Origin: Ehretia macrophylla
Lineage: Eukaryota > Streptophyta > Magnoliopsida > Boraginales > Ehretiaceae
Assembly (NCBI GenBank): GCA_037974665.1
Contig: CM075769.1
Coordinates: forward strand, 78,453,190-78,517,189
DNA: 64,000 bases
Direction of reading: 5' to 3'
Shown: positions 11,654 to 23,579 of the stretch, in pieces
Layout of the letters: each line of letters begins with the position of its first letter
How positions within the stretch are numbered: position 1 is the stretch's first letter
Position numbers and translations under genes: made by a program
The notes under the pieces: generated by a model
Told to the model about the DNA's origin: nothing
Database searches by the model: none
Seen by the model: the letters and a program-made list of their open reading frames with translations, nothing else

Positions 11654-12209
11654 TTTTTAATTTTTTTTGCCCTGGTTAGGGTTGCCAAGATACTTTATCC
11701 ACCAGATCTCTATTACCGAATCCCACGGAACATTGGGCAAGACAACTTCGCTTCACGTAGAGGCCGGGCCCGCAAACCGAGGGCGTAGGGTTTGTGACTA
11801 GGTCTCCGTCGCTCCGGTGCCCATAACTTTTGAACCGTAAGGAGTTACACGGCGCACAGCATACCGTTGCACACCTCTCTGAGAGCTCTATGACGATAGC
11901 AGCTAGCTTGCTCGCTGTGCCCTTTTTGGAGCCCAAAATCAAACATTTTCATCAATTTCTGGACACTTTTGTTCGTTTGCTCTATTTTTTCGTCCCGAAT
12001 TGTACGTCGTGAGCTGTTAAAAGGAAGACAACCTGACTCGCGGGACATCAGAGGGCCCTACAATGTGTCGATGTCACGTCTTGTGAGGATGCTGCGTTGT
12101 TAAAGCGGATGGATTGTCGTTAAGCCCATTAGGCATTTTGAATGGGCCATCTCTCTAGGCTGGCACTGTGAATCGTTAACACATATAGGAATTGCGCCCT
12201 CAACATGAC

Positions 12210-12329
12210 GGGTGCGATCATACCAGCACTAATGCACCGGATCCCAACAGAACTCCGAAGTTAAGCGTGCTTGGGCGAGAGTCGTACTAGGATGGGTGAC
12301 CACCTGGGAAGTCGTCGTGTTGCACCCGC
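12210..12329 (+). rRNA. 5S rRNA: 5S rRNA gene copy
   Basis: Five changes: T38A, A74C, C93A, C105G, C119G. Confidence 0.96.
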
Positions 12330-12885
12330 TTTTTAATTTTTTTTGCCCTGGTTAGGGTTGCCAAGATACTTTATCCACCAAATCTCTATTACCGAATCCC
12401 ACGGAACAATGGGTAAGACAACTTCGCTTCAAATAGAGGCCGGGCCCACAAACCGAGGGCGTAGGGTTTGTGACCAGGTCTCCGTTGCTCTGGTGCCCAT
12501 AACTTTTGATCCGTAAGGAGTTACGCGGTGCACTGTATACCGTTGCTAAGCTCTCTGAGAGCACTACGACTGGGGAAGCTCTCTTGCTCGCTGTGCCCTT
12601 TTTGGAGCCCAAAATCTAACATTTTCATCAGTTTCAGTCCACCTTTGTTCTTTTGCTCAATTTTTTCGTCCCGAATTGTACGTCGTGAGCTGTTAAAAGG
12701 ACGACAACCTGACTCGTGGGACATCAGAGGGCCCTACAACGTGTCGATATCACGTCTTGCGAGGATGCTGCATTGTTGAAGCGGATGGGTTGTCGTTAAG
12801 GCCATTGGCCCATTTGAATGGGCCATCTCTCTAGCCTGGCACTGTGAATCGTTAACACATATAGGAATTGTGCCCTCAACATGAC

Positions 12886-13005
12886 AGGTGCGATCATACC
12901 AGCACTAATTCACCGAATCCCATCAGAACTTCGATGTTAAGCGTGCTTGGGCGAGAGTAGTACAAGGATGGGTGACCCCCTGGGAAGTCCTCGTGTTGCA
13001 CCCCA
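12886..13005 (+). rRNA. 5S rRNA: 5S rRNA gene copy
   Basis: Changes: G1A, G25T, G31A, C46T, A50T, T79A, last base A. G25T and A50T recur together at 18623. Confidence 0.96.
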
Positions 13006-13563
13006 TTTTCAATTTTTTTTGCCCTGGTTAGGGTTGCCAAGATACTTTATCCACCAAATCTCTATTACCGAAGCCCACGGAACATTGGGCAAGACAACTT
13101 CACTTCACGTAGAGGTCGGGCCCGCAAACCGAGGTCGTAGGATTTGTGACCTGGTCTCCGACGCTCCGGTGCCCATAACTTTTGATCCGTAAGGAGTTAC
13201 ACGGCGCACAGCATACCGTTACAAAGCTCTCTGAGAGCTCTACGACGGGGGAAGCCAGCTTGCTCAATTTGCCCGATTTTTGGAGCCCAAAATCGAACGT
13301 TTTCATAAGTTTCAGGACACTTTTCTTCTTTTGCCCTGTTTTTCCGTACCGAATCGTACGTTGCGAGCTGTTAAATGGACGACAACCAGTCTCGCGGTAC
13401 ATTAAAGGACCCTACAATGTGTCGATATCACGTCTTGTGAGGATGCTGCGTTGTCGAAGCGGATGGGTTGTCGTTAAGCCCATTGGGCCTTTTGAATAGG
13501 CCATCACTCTAGGCTGGTACTGTGAACCGTTAACACATATATGAATTGTGCCATCAACATGAC

Positions 13564-13683
13564 GGGTGCGATCATACCATAACTAATGCTCCGGATCCCA
13601 TCAGAACTCCGAAGTTAAGCGTGCTTGGGCGATAGTAGTACTAGGATGGGTGACCCCCTGGGAAGTCCTCGTGTTGCACCAGC
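13564..13683 (+). rRNA. 5S rRNA: 5S rRNA gene copy
   Basis: Six changes: G17T, C18A, A27T, G70T, C118A, C119G. A27T and G70T are shared with the next gene. It heads the 1023-bp unit in which a following gene has been lost. Confidence 0.96.
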
Positions 13684-14099
13684 TTTTCAATTTTTTTTGC
13701 CCTGGTTAGGGTTGCCAAGATACTTTATCCACCAAATCACTATTACTGAATCCCACGGAACATTGGGTAAAACAACTTCGCTTCACATAGTGGCCGGGCC
13801 CGCAAACTGAGGGCGTAGGGTTTATGACTAGGTCTCCGTCGCTCCGGTGTCCATAACTTTTGATCCGTAAGAAGTTACGGGGCGCACAACACACCGTTCC
13901 AATTCTCTCTGAGAGCTCTACGACGGGGGCAGCTAGCTTGCTCACTGTGCCTGTTTTTGGAGCCCAAAATCGAACGTTCTAATCAGTTTCAGGCCACTTT
14001 TGTTCTTTTGCTCTATTTTTTCGTCCCGGATCGTTTGTCGTGAGCTGTTAAAAGGACGACAACTGACTCACGGGACATCAGAGGGCCTTACAACGTGTC

Positions 14100-14240
14100 G
14101 ATATCACGTCTTGCAAGGAGTTACGCGGCGCACAGAGGACGGGCCGGCGAACCGAGGTCGTAAGGTTTGTGACCAGGTCTTCGTCGCTCCGGTGCCCATA
14201 ACTTTTGATCGGTAAGGAGTTACGCGGCGCACAGAATACC
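14100..14240 (+). other. Chimeric spacer junction with a lost 5S gene
   Basis: The spacer reads normally to GTCTTGC near 14115, then carries about 21 bp from the middle of a spacer (GGAGTTACGCGGCGCACAG), then jumps back to an earlier spacer block (GGGCCGGCGAACCGAGG) and continues to the end. The normal spacer tail, promoter, 5S gene and first spacer third that should lie between are absent, about 330 bp. The unit is therefore a dimer minus one gene. Confidence 0.85.
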
Positions 14241-14586
14241 GTTGCAAAGCTCTCTGAGAGCTCTATGACGGGGGCAGCCTGCTTGTTCACTATGCCCAAT
14301 TTCTGGAGCCCAAAATCGAACGTTTTCATCAGTTTCTGGACACTTTTCTACTTTTGCCCTGTTTTTCCATCCCGGATCGTACGTTGTGAGCTGTTAGAAG
14401 GACTACAACCTGACTCGCGGTACATGAGAGGGCCCTACAACGTGTCGATAGCACGTCTTGTGAGGATGCTGCGATGTTGAAGCGGATGGGTTGTCGTTAA
14501 GCCCATTGGGCCTTTTGAATGGGCCATCTCTCTAGGCTGGCACTGTGAATCATTAAAACATATAGGAATTGTGCTCTCAACATGAC

Positions 14587-14706
14587 GAGTGCGATCATAA
14601 CAGCACTAATGCTCCGGTTCCAATAAGAACTTCGAAGTTATGCGTGCTTGGGCGATAGTAGTACTAGGATGGGTGACTACCTGGGAAGTCCTCGTGATGC
14701 ACCCGC
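14587..14706 (+). rRNA. 5S rRNA: 5S rRNA gene copy, divergent
   Basis: Thirteen changes: G2A, C14A, A27T, A32T, C36A, C39A, C46T, A55T, G70T, C92T, C93A, T111A, C119G. Likely a pseudogene. Spacer variants (GGGTAAAACAAC, TTCACATAG) tie it to the genes at 13564 and 29937. Confidence 0.93.
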
Positions 14707-15262
14707 TTTTCAATTTTTTTTGCCTTGGTTAGGGTTGACAAGATACTTTATCCACCAAATCTCTATTACCGAATCTCACGGAACATTGGGTAAAACAACT
14801 TCGCTTCACATAGAGGCCGGGCTCGCAAACTGAGGGCGTAGGGTTTGTGACCAGGTCTCCGTCGCTCCGGTGCCCATAACTTTTGAACTGTAAGGAGATA
14901 CGCGGCGCACAGCATACCGTTGCAAAGCTCTCTGAGTTTTCTGCAACGGGGCATCTAGCTTGTTTGCTGTGCCAGTTTTTGGAGCCCAAAATCGAACGTT
15001 TTCATCAGTTTCAAGCCAATTTTCTTCTTTTGCTCCGTTTTTTCATCCCGTATCATACGTCGTGATCAGTTAAAAGGACAACAACCTGAATCGCGGTACA
15101 TCAGAGGGCCCTACAACGTGTCGATATCACGTCTTGTGAGGATGCTGTGTTGTTGAAGCGGATGGGTTGTCGTTAATTCCATTGGGCCTTTTGAATGGGC
15201 CATCTCTCTAGGCTGGGACTGTGAACCGTTAACACATATAGGAATTGTGCCCTCAACATGAC

Positions 15263-15382
15263 GGGTGCGATCATACCAGCACTAACGCACCGGATCCCAT
15301 CAGAACTCCGAAGTTAAGCGTGCTTGGGCGAGAGTAGTACTAGGATGGGTGACTCCCTGGGAAGTCCTCGTGTTGTACACCC
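15263..15382 (+). rRNA. 5S rRNA: 5S rRNA gene copy
   Basis: Four changes: T24C, C92T, C114T, C117A. Internal promoter nearly intact. Confidence 0.96.
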
Positions 15383-15939
15383 TTTTCAATTTTTTTTGCC
15401 CTGGTTAGGGTTGCCAAGATACTTTATGCACCAAATCTCAATTACCGAATCCCACAGAACAGTGGGCAGGACAACTTCACTTCACGTAGAGGCTGGGCTC
15501 GCAAAACGAAGGCGTAGGGTTTGTGACCAGGTCTCCGTCGCTCCGATGCCCATAACTTTTGATCTGTAAGGAGTTACACGGCGCACAACATAACGTTGCA
15601 AAGCTCTCTGAGAGCTCTACGACGGGGGCAGCCAGCTTGCTCGCTGTTATCATTTTGGGAGCCCAAAATCGATCGTTTTCATCTATTTCAGGCCACTTTT
15701 CTTCTTTTGCTCTATTTTTTCGTCCCGGATCGTACGTTGTGAGCTGTTAAAAGGATGACAACCTGACTCAACGGACATCGTAGGGCCTTATAATGTGTCG
15801 AAATCACGTCTTGCGAGGTTGCTGCTTTGTTGAAGCGGATGTGTTATCGTTAAGCCCATTGGGCCTTTTGAATTTGCCATCTCTCTAGGCTGGCACTGTG
15901 AACCGTTAACACATATAGGAATTGTGCCCTCAACATGAT

Positions 15940-16059
15940 GGTTGGGATCATACCAGCACTATTGTACCGGATCCTATCAGAACTCCGAAGTTAAGCGTGC
16001 TTGGGCGAGAGTAGTACTAGGATGGATGACCCCTTGTGAAGTCCTCGTGTTCCACCCCC
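15940..16059 (+). rRNA. 5S rRNA: 5S rRNA gene copy
   Basis: Nine changes: G3T, C6G, A23T, C26T, C36T, G87A, C95T, G98T, G113C. Its unit is 657 bp because about 20 bp between two GGAC repeats near 16430 is gone. Confidence 0.95.
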
Positions 16060-16596
16060 TTTTCAATTTTTTTTGCCCTGGTTAGAGTTGCCAAGATACT
16101 TTATCCACCAAATCTCTATTACCAAATCCCACGAAACATTAGGCAAGACAACTTCGCTTCACGTAGAGGTCGGGCCCGCAAACCGAAGGCATAGGGTTTG
16201 TGACCAGGTCTCCGTCGCTCAGGTGCCCATAACTTTTGATCCGTAAGGAGTTACATGGGGCACAGCATACTGTTGCAAAGCTCTTTGAGAGCTCTACGAT
16301 GGGGACAGCCAGCTTGCTTGTTGTTCCTATTTTTGGATCCCAAAATCGAACGTTTTCATCAATTTCATGCCATTTTTCTTCTTTTGCTCTATTTTTTCAT
16401 CCCGGATCGTACGTCGTGAGCTGTTAAAAGGACATCAGAGGGCCTTATAACGTGTTGATATCACGTCTTGCGAGGTTGCTGCGTTGTTGAAGCGGAAGGG
16501 TTGTCGTTAAGCCCATTGGGCCTTTTGAATGGGCCATCTCTCTACGCTGGGACTGTGAACCGTTAACACATATAGCAGTTGTGCACTCAACATGAC

Positions 16597-16715
16597 GGGT
16601 GCGATCATACCCGCATTAATGCACCGGATCCCATCAGAACTCCGAAGTTAAGCATGCTTGGTGAGAGTAGTACTAGGATGGGTGACCCCCTGAGAAGTCC
16701 TCGTGTTGTACCCCC
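16597..16715 (+). rRNA. 5S rRNA: 5S rRNA gene copy
   Basis: Differences: A16C, C20T, G58A, one G lost within 64-66, C67T, G98A, C114T. Sister of the gene at 11535; both spacers also read CCAGATCTC where others read CCAAATCTC. Confidence 0.95.
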
Positions 16716-17269
16716 TTTTCAATTTTTTTTGCCCTGGTTAGGGTTGCCAAGATACTTTATCCACCAGATCTCTATTACCGAATCCCACGGAACATTGGGC
16801 AAGACAACTTCGCTTCACGTAGCGGCTGGGCCCGCAAACCCAGGGCATAGGGTTTATGACCAGGTCTCCGTCGCTCTGGTGCCAATAACTTTTGATCTGT
16901 AAGGAGTTACGGAGTGCACAACATACCGTTGCAAACCTCTCTGAGAGCTCTACGACAGGGGCAGCTAGCGTGCTCGCTGTACCCTTTTTGGAGCCCAAAA
17001 TCGAACATTTTCATCAATTTCAGGACATTTTTGTTCATTTGGTCTATTTTTTCATCCCGGATTGTACATCGTGAGTTGTTAAAAGGAAGACAACCTGACT
17101 CGCGGGACATCAGAGGGCCCTACAATGTGTCGATATCATGTCTTGCGAGGATGCTGCATTGTTGAAGCGGATGGGTCGTCGTTAAGCCCATTGGGCCTTT
17201 TGAATGGGCCATCTCTCTAGGATGGCTCTGAATCGTTAACACACATAGGAATTGTGCCCTCAACATGAC

Positions 17270-17389
17270 GGGTGCGATCATATCAGCACTAATGCACCGG
17301 ATCCCATCAGAACTCCGAAGTTAAGCGTGCTTGGGCGAGAATAGTACTAGGATGAGTGACCCCTTGGGAAGTCCTCGTGTTGCACCCAC
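17270..17389 (+). rRNA. 5S rRNA: 5S rRNA gene copy
   Basis: Five changes: C14T, G72A, G86A, C95T, C119A. C14T is shared with the next gene. Confidence 0.96.
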
Positions 17390-17946
17390 TTTTCAATTTT
17401 TTTTTCCCTGGTTAGGGTTGCCAAGATATTTTATCCACCAAATCTCTTTTACCAAATCCCATGGTACATTGGTCAAGACAACTTCGCCTCACGTAGAGGT
17501 CGGGCCTGGAAACCGAGGGCGGAGGGCTTATGACCAGGTCTGCGTCGATCCGGTGCCCATAACTTTTGATCCGTAAGGAGTTACGTAGCGCATAGCAGAC
17601 CGTTGCAAAGCTCTCTGAGAGCTCTACGATGGGGGCAGCCAGCTTTCTCGAGGTGGCCATTTTTGGAACCCAAAATCGAACGTTTTCATCAGTTTCAAGA
17701 CACTTTTCTTCTTTTGCCCTGTTTTTCCATCCCGGATCGTACGTCGTGAGCTGTTAAAAGGACGACAACCTGACTCGTGGTACATCAGAGGGCCTTAAAA
17801 CGTGTCGATGTCTTGTCTTGCGAGGATGCTGCGTTGTTGAAGTGGATGGGTTGTTGTTAAGCCCATTGGGCCTTTTGAATGGGCCATCTCTCTAGGCAAT
17901 GATTGTGAACCGTTAACACATATAGGAATTGTGCCCTCAACATGAT

Positions 17947-18066
17947 GGGTGAGATCATATCAGCACTAATGCACCGGATCCCATCAGAACTCCGAAGTTA
18001 AGCGTGCTTGGGCAAGAGTAGTACTACGATAGGTGACCCCCTCGGAAGTCCTCGTGTTGCACCCCC
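17947..18066 (+). rRNA. 5S rRNA: 5S rRNA gene copy
   Basis: Six changes: C6A, C14T, G68A, G81C, G85A, G97C. Confidence 0.96.
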
Positions 18067-18622
18067 TTTTCAATTTTTTTTGCCCTGGCTAGGGTTTCCA
18101 AAATACTTCATCCACCATATCTCTATTACCGAATCCCACGGAACATTGGGCACGACAACTTCCCTTCACATAGAGGCCGAGCCCGCAAACAGAAGGCGTA
18201 GGATTTGTGACCAGGTCTCCGTCGCTCCGGTGCCCATAACTTTTGATCCGTAAGGAGTTACGTGGTGCACAACATACAATTGCAAAGCTCTCTGAGAGCT
18301 CTACGATGGGGGCAGCTAGCATGCTCGTTGTGCCCTTTTAGGATCCCAAAATCGAACGTTTTCATCAGTTTCAAGCCACTTTTGTTCTTTTGCTCTATTT
18401 TTTTGTCCCAGATTTTACGTCGTGAGCTGTTAAAAGGACGACAACCTGACTCGCGGGACATCAGAGGGCCCTACAACGTGTCGATATCACGTCTTGTGAG
18501 GATGCTGCGTTGTTGAAGTGGATGGGTTGTCGTTAAGCCCATTGGGCCTTTTGAATGGGCCATCACTCTAGGCTGGCACTGTGAATCGTTAACACATATA
18601 GGAATTGTGCCCTCAACATGAC

Positions 18623-18742
18623 GGGTGCTATAATACCAGCACCAATTCGTCGGATCCCATCAGAACTCCGATGTTAAGCGTGCTTGGGCGAGAGTAGTAA
18701 TAGGATGGGTAACCCCCTGGGAAATCCTCGTGTTGCAACCCC
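18623..18742 (+). rRNA. 5S rRNA: 5S rRNA gene copy, divergent
   Basis: Eleven changes: G7T, C10A, T21C, G25T, A27G, C28T, A50T, C78A, G89A, G102A, C116A. Pairs with the gene at 12886 through G25T and A50T. Confidence 0.94.
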
Positions 18743-19298
18743 TTTTCAATTTTTTTTGCCCTGGTTAGGGTTGTCAAGATACTTTATCTACCAAATCTCT
18801 ATTACCGAATCCCACAGAACATTGGGTAAGACAACTTCGCTTCACATAGAGGCCGGGCCCGCAAACCGAGGGCGTAGGGTTTGTCACCAGGTCTCCGTCG
18901 CTCCGGTGCCCATAACTTTTGAATTGTAAGGAGTTACGCGTTGCACAGCATACCGTTGGAAAGCTCTCTAAGAGCTCTACGACGGGAGCAGCTAGCTTGC
19001 TCGTTGTGCCCATTTTGGAGCCCAAAATCAAACGTTTTCATCAGTTTCAAGCCATTTTTCTTCTTTTGCTCTGTTTTTTCATCCCGTATCGTACGTCGTG
19101 AGTTGTTAAAAGGATGACAACCTGACTCGCGGTACATCAGAGGGCCCTACAACGTGTCGATATCACGTCTTGCGACGATGCTGCATTGTTGAAGCGGATG
19201 GGTTGTCATTAAGCCCATTGGGCCTTTTGAATGGGCCATCTCTCTAGGCTGGCACTATGAACCGTTAACACATATAGGAATTGTACCCTCAACATGAC

Positions 19299-19418
19299 GG
19301 GTGCGATCATACCAGCACTAATGCACCGGATCCCATCCGAACTCCAAAGTTAAGCGTGCTTGGGCGAGAGTAGTACTGGGATGGGTGACCCCTTGGGAAG
19401 TCTTAGGGTTGCACCCCC
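19299..19418 (+). rRNA. 5S rRNA: 5S rRNA gene copy
   Basis: Seven changes: A40C, G48A, A80G, C95T, C105T, C107A, T109G. Last complete gene before the LARD-like element. Confidence 0.96.
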
Positions 19419-19974
19419 TTTTCAATTTTTTTTTGCCTTGGCTAGGGTTGCCAAGATACTGTATCCACCAAATCTCTATTACCGAATCCCACGGAACATA
19501 GGGGAAGACAATTTCGCTTCACGTAGAGACCGCGCCCGCAAACTGAGGTCGTAGGGTTTGTGACCAAGTCTCCCTCGCTCCGGTGACCATAACTTTTGAT
19601 CCGTAAGGTGTTACGCGGCGCACAACATACCGTTGCAAAGCTCTCTAAGAGCTCTACGACGGGGGCAGCTATCTTGTCCGCTGTGCCCCTTTTTGGAGCA
19701 CAAAATCGAACATTTTCATTAGTTTCAGGACACTTTTCTTCTTTTACCCTGTTTTTCCGTCCCGGATCGTACGTCGTGAGTTGTTAAGAGGACGACAACC
19801 TGACTTGCGGTACATCAGAGGGCTTTACAACGCGTCGATATCACGTCTTGCGAGGATGCTGCGTTGATGAAGCGGATGGGTTGTTGTTAAGCCCATTGGG
19901 CCTTTTGAATGGGCCATCTCTCTAGGCTGGCACTGTGAACCGTTAACACATATAGGAATTGTACCCTAAACGTG

Positions 19975-19979
19975 ACAGG
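19975..19979 (+). repeat. Left target-site duplication of the LARD-like element
   Basis: ACAGG here matches ACGGG at the right end except for one base. It spans -2 to +3 of a 5S gene, so its last three bases are the start of the gene, interrupted immediately afterwards. Confidence 0.8.
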
Positions 19980-22900
19980 TGTCACGCCCCAACCTGGCCT
20001 ATGAAGGTTAGACTAGGGTGTGATCTAAACGTTCATATCATTTCACGTACTTAACCGTTAATGAAGATTTAACGCTTAACGTTTTCGCCTAAACTCCAAA
20101 ATTTTTCTGTAAACCGGCAGCATAACAGCTGTAATTGGGCTCTTTGGTTTGACCTAATTCTCTAAATGCCTCAATTATTCCAATCATTAATCCAATTCCA
20201 TTAAGGACTCTTATTTGTCACCAACCGATTTGCCTACTAGTTTATCTTGAAAGTCTCGTTTGGTTAATAAGCCTAACATGATAACTATGTCCCGTTTATT
20301 TGTCAATTTCTTATCATGCAAGTACTTATTATCCTTTACTTTGCAAATGAGCACCTAAGTGAAATTAGATAGAATTAACTTAGTTGATTGTTCATCTAGT
20401 GGTTTGAATGCCTACGATAACTACTAATGATGAAAACGAAAGCAAACAACCAAATAAAAGTTCATCCGGTTATAGATAGTACAATCCCATAATTAGACCC
20501 AAATTACAACGGGGTCATTTACATCAATAAAATGCGTAGTTTGCAATCAAACACAACATCCATATAGCAACCACTTTCAGGCAAAGCACAAAAGCACGTA
20601 GGGACAGGCAATCACTCCAAGGAATCATTGTTAGGCACATCGTCCTCGAGTACCTGTTCTTGATCTTCTTCACCTGAGATGATAAAAGAGGGTGAGTCCT
20701 TATGAACTCAGCAAGGGGGAACGAGAAATAGGTTTTGAAACTCATTTTCCGATTCAACTTATGAAAATCCTTTTGCAAGCAAGAATGTAACAATAATATA
20801 AGTACAGGAACAGAAATACCAGTCTTTCCTCCCCGAGGTTCTCTAGGAACCGAGCGAGAGTACTTATACACACAGTAAAAGTATACGGTGAGCTTTTGCT
20901 CTCAGATCAGTTCCAGAATCAGTTGTTGTAGCCAACTTCAAATCATCCCCCAAACACGCCAGGTGGGTGTACTCCGAATGTACCCCGAAATCCTACGACC
21001 CAACTCTCCGAGGAAGTCTAGCCCCCAAGCAAGAGAGGGAATGGGACCATGGTAGTCACGGGTGCACCGACAAGCCCAATGCCGCCAGATGTGCATGATC
21101 GCTACCATGCCAACAGGAAAGGTTGCAACCTTGTATGCAATGCACATTTATGACTGGTAAACAAGCAAGGCACGATAAGACAGGAAAATTTCACTTGAAG
21201 GCATATAGAGTTATATGAAAATTAAACGGGCAGCCATGTAACACATGTAAAACAGGCCATATAACTCATTAAGAAGTCCACGTGATCAAGTGATAAGATT
21301 ATTCAACATGCAATGACATCAATCATGGGTTCGGGTGCAAGAAAAGCTTATTTGCCAACATGCAATGGTCAAAATCACATTTGAAGTTATAAGACATTAA
21401 CGGGCAGCCCACTAAGCATATAATTCCCACACAATATCCAATTGATCAATACTTAGCAAAACTACCTAGTCATTAGGGTTTCCATTTCATGTATATTCGT
21501 GCAATTTGGGCCTCAACCCAACTCAAGGTCAATCTCAAACCATGCATCATTTAATTCAACATCCTCAAACATTCAAAACAGTCCACACAACATCCTGTAG
21601 CTACAATCCCAAGCATCTAATTCAACAAGAGGAGTCACAACAATATTTCCAAGCACAATATTAAGTGAAACCCTTACTGCAACAGGCTGTCTTCTCACAA
21701 TCAATCGGATAAGCAAACAATATCCAAATTCAGTGAATAAGTTTTCAAATTAAATATTAAGAAGTTAACTAAAATCAGAAACAAACCTTGCATCAATTGG
21801 AGTTCGGGATCATTAGATATAGCCGAAACAGTGGAATAGCACAAAACTGTCCAAATTTGCACACTTTTCAGAAATTGATGTTTTTGAGGTCCTTAGTGTC
21901 AGTTTTAGCCTTGGTACATTTCTGACAAATTTGTCCAGAACTGAAAAATCTACCATCACACCAAATTTAATACATTTTAGAGATCATTTACTAAGTAAAA
22001 TATGGTTCGTTCCACAAGGTCAGTGCATCTGCCAAAACCTGCTTCATTTTTCCAGATTTCCAGATTTGGTCACATTTTAAAGATTTTCTATTTTGAGGAC
22101 CTTATAGTCAAAATTAGCTTCGGCCTATTTCTGGGAAAAATATTCAAAACCGTCCAAACTAGTCACGTACCAATTTTCATGTATTTTCAACATCATTTGC
22201 CTTGCGAAACTTACCTCGAACAGACTTGTCAGAGAGCTGTCAACAATTTCGACTTCACCTAGCATCATTTTCAAGCCAAGATCTTGCCATGCATGGTTGT
22301 TTAAGCTTATGAACGACCACATAGCTCAAGTACAAAAGCAAATACACACATTTATTAGCATGCATGTGGATTTTTGAAGAGTTTTCAAAAGTTTTTAGCC
22401 CTCACCTTTGCAATCAACCCAAAAAATGCTCAGAAACCTTGTTGAAGCTCAAATCTCTTCTTCTTCTTGCTTAGCCGAGATTCCAACTAGCTTTTCACTA
22501 TTTTTCCTAGCTTAGTGATCAATCTCTTAGCACATGCATGAGGTTAGAACAAGAAGAAAAGAAATGGAACCTTAAAAACTCACCAAGGCCGAAAATGGTG
22601 ACTCAAAATGCTTGCATGTGTGTTTCTTGCATCCTAGCTTGTTTGGGTGAGTTTATTTGCTTGTGGTTTGTCTTGATGCACCATAGGATGATGAAGATGA
22701 GCTAAGAGGTGGAGATAACTCAGCCAAAACCGAAATGGAGAGAGAGAGTGAGAGGGAGAGAGAGAAAATGTGAGGAAAGTGAGAGAAATGAGAGAAAAAT
22801 GAGGCTTTGGCAAAAGTTGATGCATATGTTGGCCTTGGGCATGCAAAAATTCAGATTTGTGTCATCTTTTGAATTGTTTTAACATGTGTGTAAGAGAATG

Positions 22901-23566
22901 TTGGGTATTTAGGGATTTTAGGTAGAATAGAATAAAGGATATGTTTAGAGGTTTGTGAGATTTTGTCATGTAGTGAGTTTAAAATATAATATTTAGGTGT
23001 TAGTGGATTTTGTAGAGATTTGAATTAGGATTATAATAATAGTTAGTGGTGTTTGTAGGATTATTTTATAGTCTAGTGCTTTGTGTAAGATTCTTTATTG
23101 ATTAGCATGCGGGCATGCTTTTCTAAGTCTAGGGCACGCACAACGAGACACACACAGAAATCAATATAGGGCACGAATCACGAGGTAGACACGAACTACG
23201 AGGTAAGATACGGACTTCAAGACTAATGCACGCAATCTTAGGTAAATGCACGTAAACCAATGCAAGGCACGTAATCCAATGCAATGCATGCAAATCGAGG
23301 TATGACTCTTAAACCTAGGTTAAGGTACGCAGGTCAAGATTAGGGCACACGCAACGAGGTAACGCACGTACATTGAGGTCAGGGCACGTATTTCTAGGTA
23401 CCGCACGTGAGTCGGGGATTAGGGCACACTATTCTAGGTCAAGGCACGTATGACGAGGTATGCACGAAAACCAAGACATAACACGTAATCCAAGGTCAGT
23501 CATATAATTAGGGGTCTATGGCACGCAAATCAAGGTAACACACGTTATTCGGGGTCGGGCCTCACA
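19980..23566 (-). repeat. Downstream (3') LTR of the LARD-like element
   Basis: 3587 bp, with TG and CA at the ends. A purine-rich tract near 22735-22800, a possible TATA box (TATAAGTA on the minus strand, 20861-20868) and a degenerate short-repeat zone at 23120-23566 recur in the partner LTR. Open frames inside (for example 20524-20871 minus) follow LTR similarity and match no known protein. Confidence 0.88.
23120..23566 (-). repeat. Degenerate short tandem repeats at the U3 start of the LTR
   Basis: About twenty imperfect copies of a roughly 18-22 bp unit on the theme GGCACGTA-n-CGAGGT (+ strand reading). The other LTR has the same zone at about 29480-29934, and the LTRs at 40224 and 54852 carry a shorter version. 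ACGTG, the core of plant G-box and ABRE motifs, recurs throughout; an enhancer role is inference. Confidence 0.65.
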
Positions 23567-23579
23567 TCCTCCTCTCCTT
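23567..23579 (-). other. Polypurine tract of the LARD-like element
   Basis: On the minus strand AAGGAGAGGAGGA abuts the first base of the downstream LTR, the expected place for the plus-strand primer of reverse transcription. Confidence 0.75.

Larger units (their letters stand above)
1..19979 (+). repeat. 5S rDNA tandem array, block A (29 genes)
   Basis: Head-to-tail units, mostly 672-678 bp, begin inside a spacer and run to the LTR element. Each unit holds a 5S gene, a T-rich terminator, a spacer with conserved blocks and a short upstream promoter. Exceptions are units of 650 bp (gene at 2096), 1023 bp (gene at 13564) and 657 bp (gene at 15940). In plant 5S genes the internal promoter comprises an A box (about 50-64), an intermediate element (about 67-72) and a C box (about 80-97); individual gene entries use this numbering. 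The block ends with a complete upstream promoter and three bases of a thirtieth gene, which resumes beyond the element. No other gene is visible in the spacers. Confidence 0.97.

Noticed and set aside
14100-14240. A degenerate extra 5S gene in the 1023-bp unit
   Set aside because: Read base by base, the stretch holds only spacer blocks; no 5S box or gene end is present.
20524-20871. 115-codon minus-strand frame in both LARD-like LTRs
   Set aside because: It follows general LTR similarity, matches no protein family I know and lies in LTR sequence; not supported as a gene.
22735-22800. GA-rich tract as a polypurine tract
   Set aside because: It is inside the LTR, not next to an LTR start, and is better read as a simple GA-rich stretch; the purine tract at 23567-23579 is in the right place.
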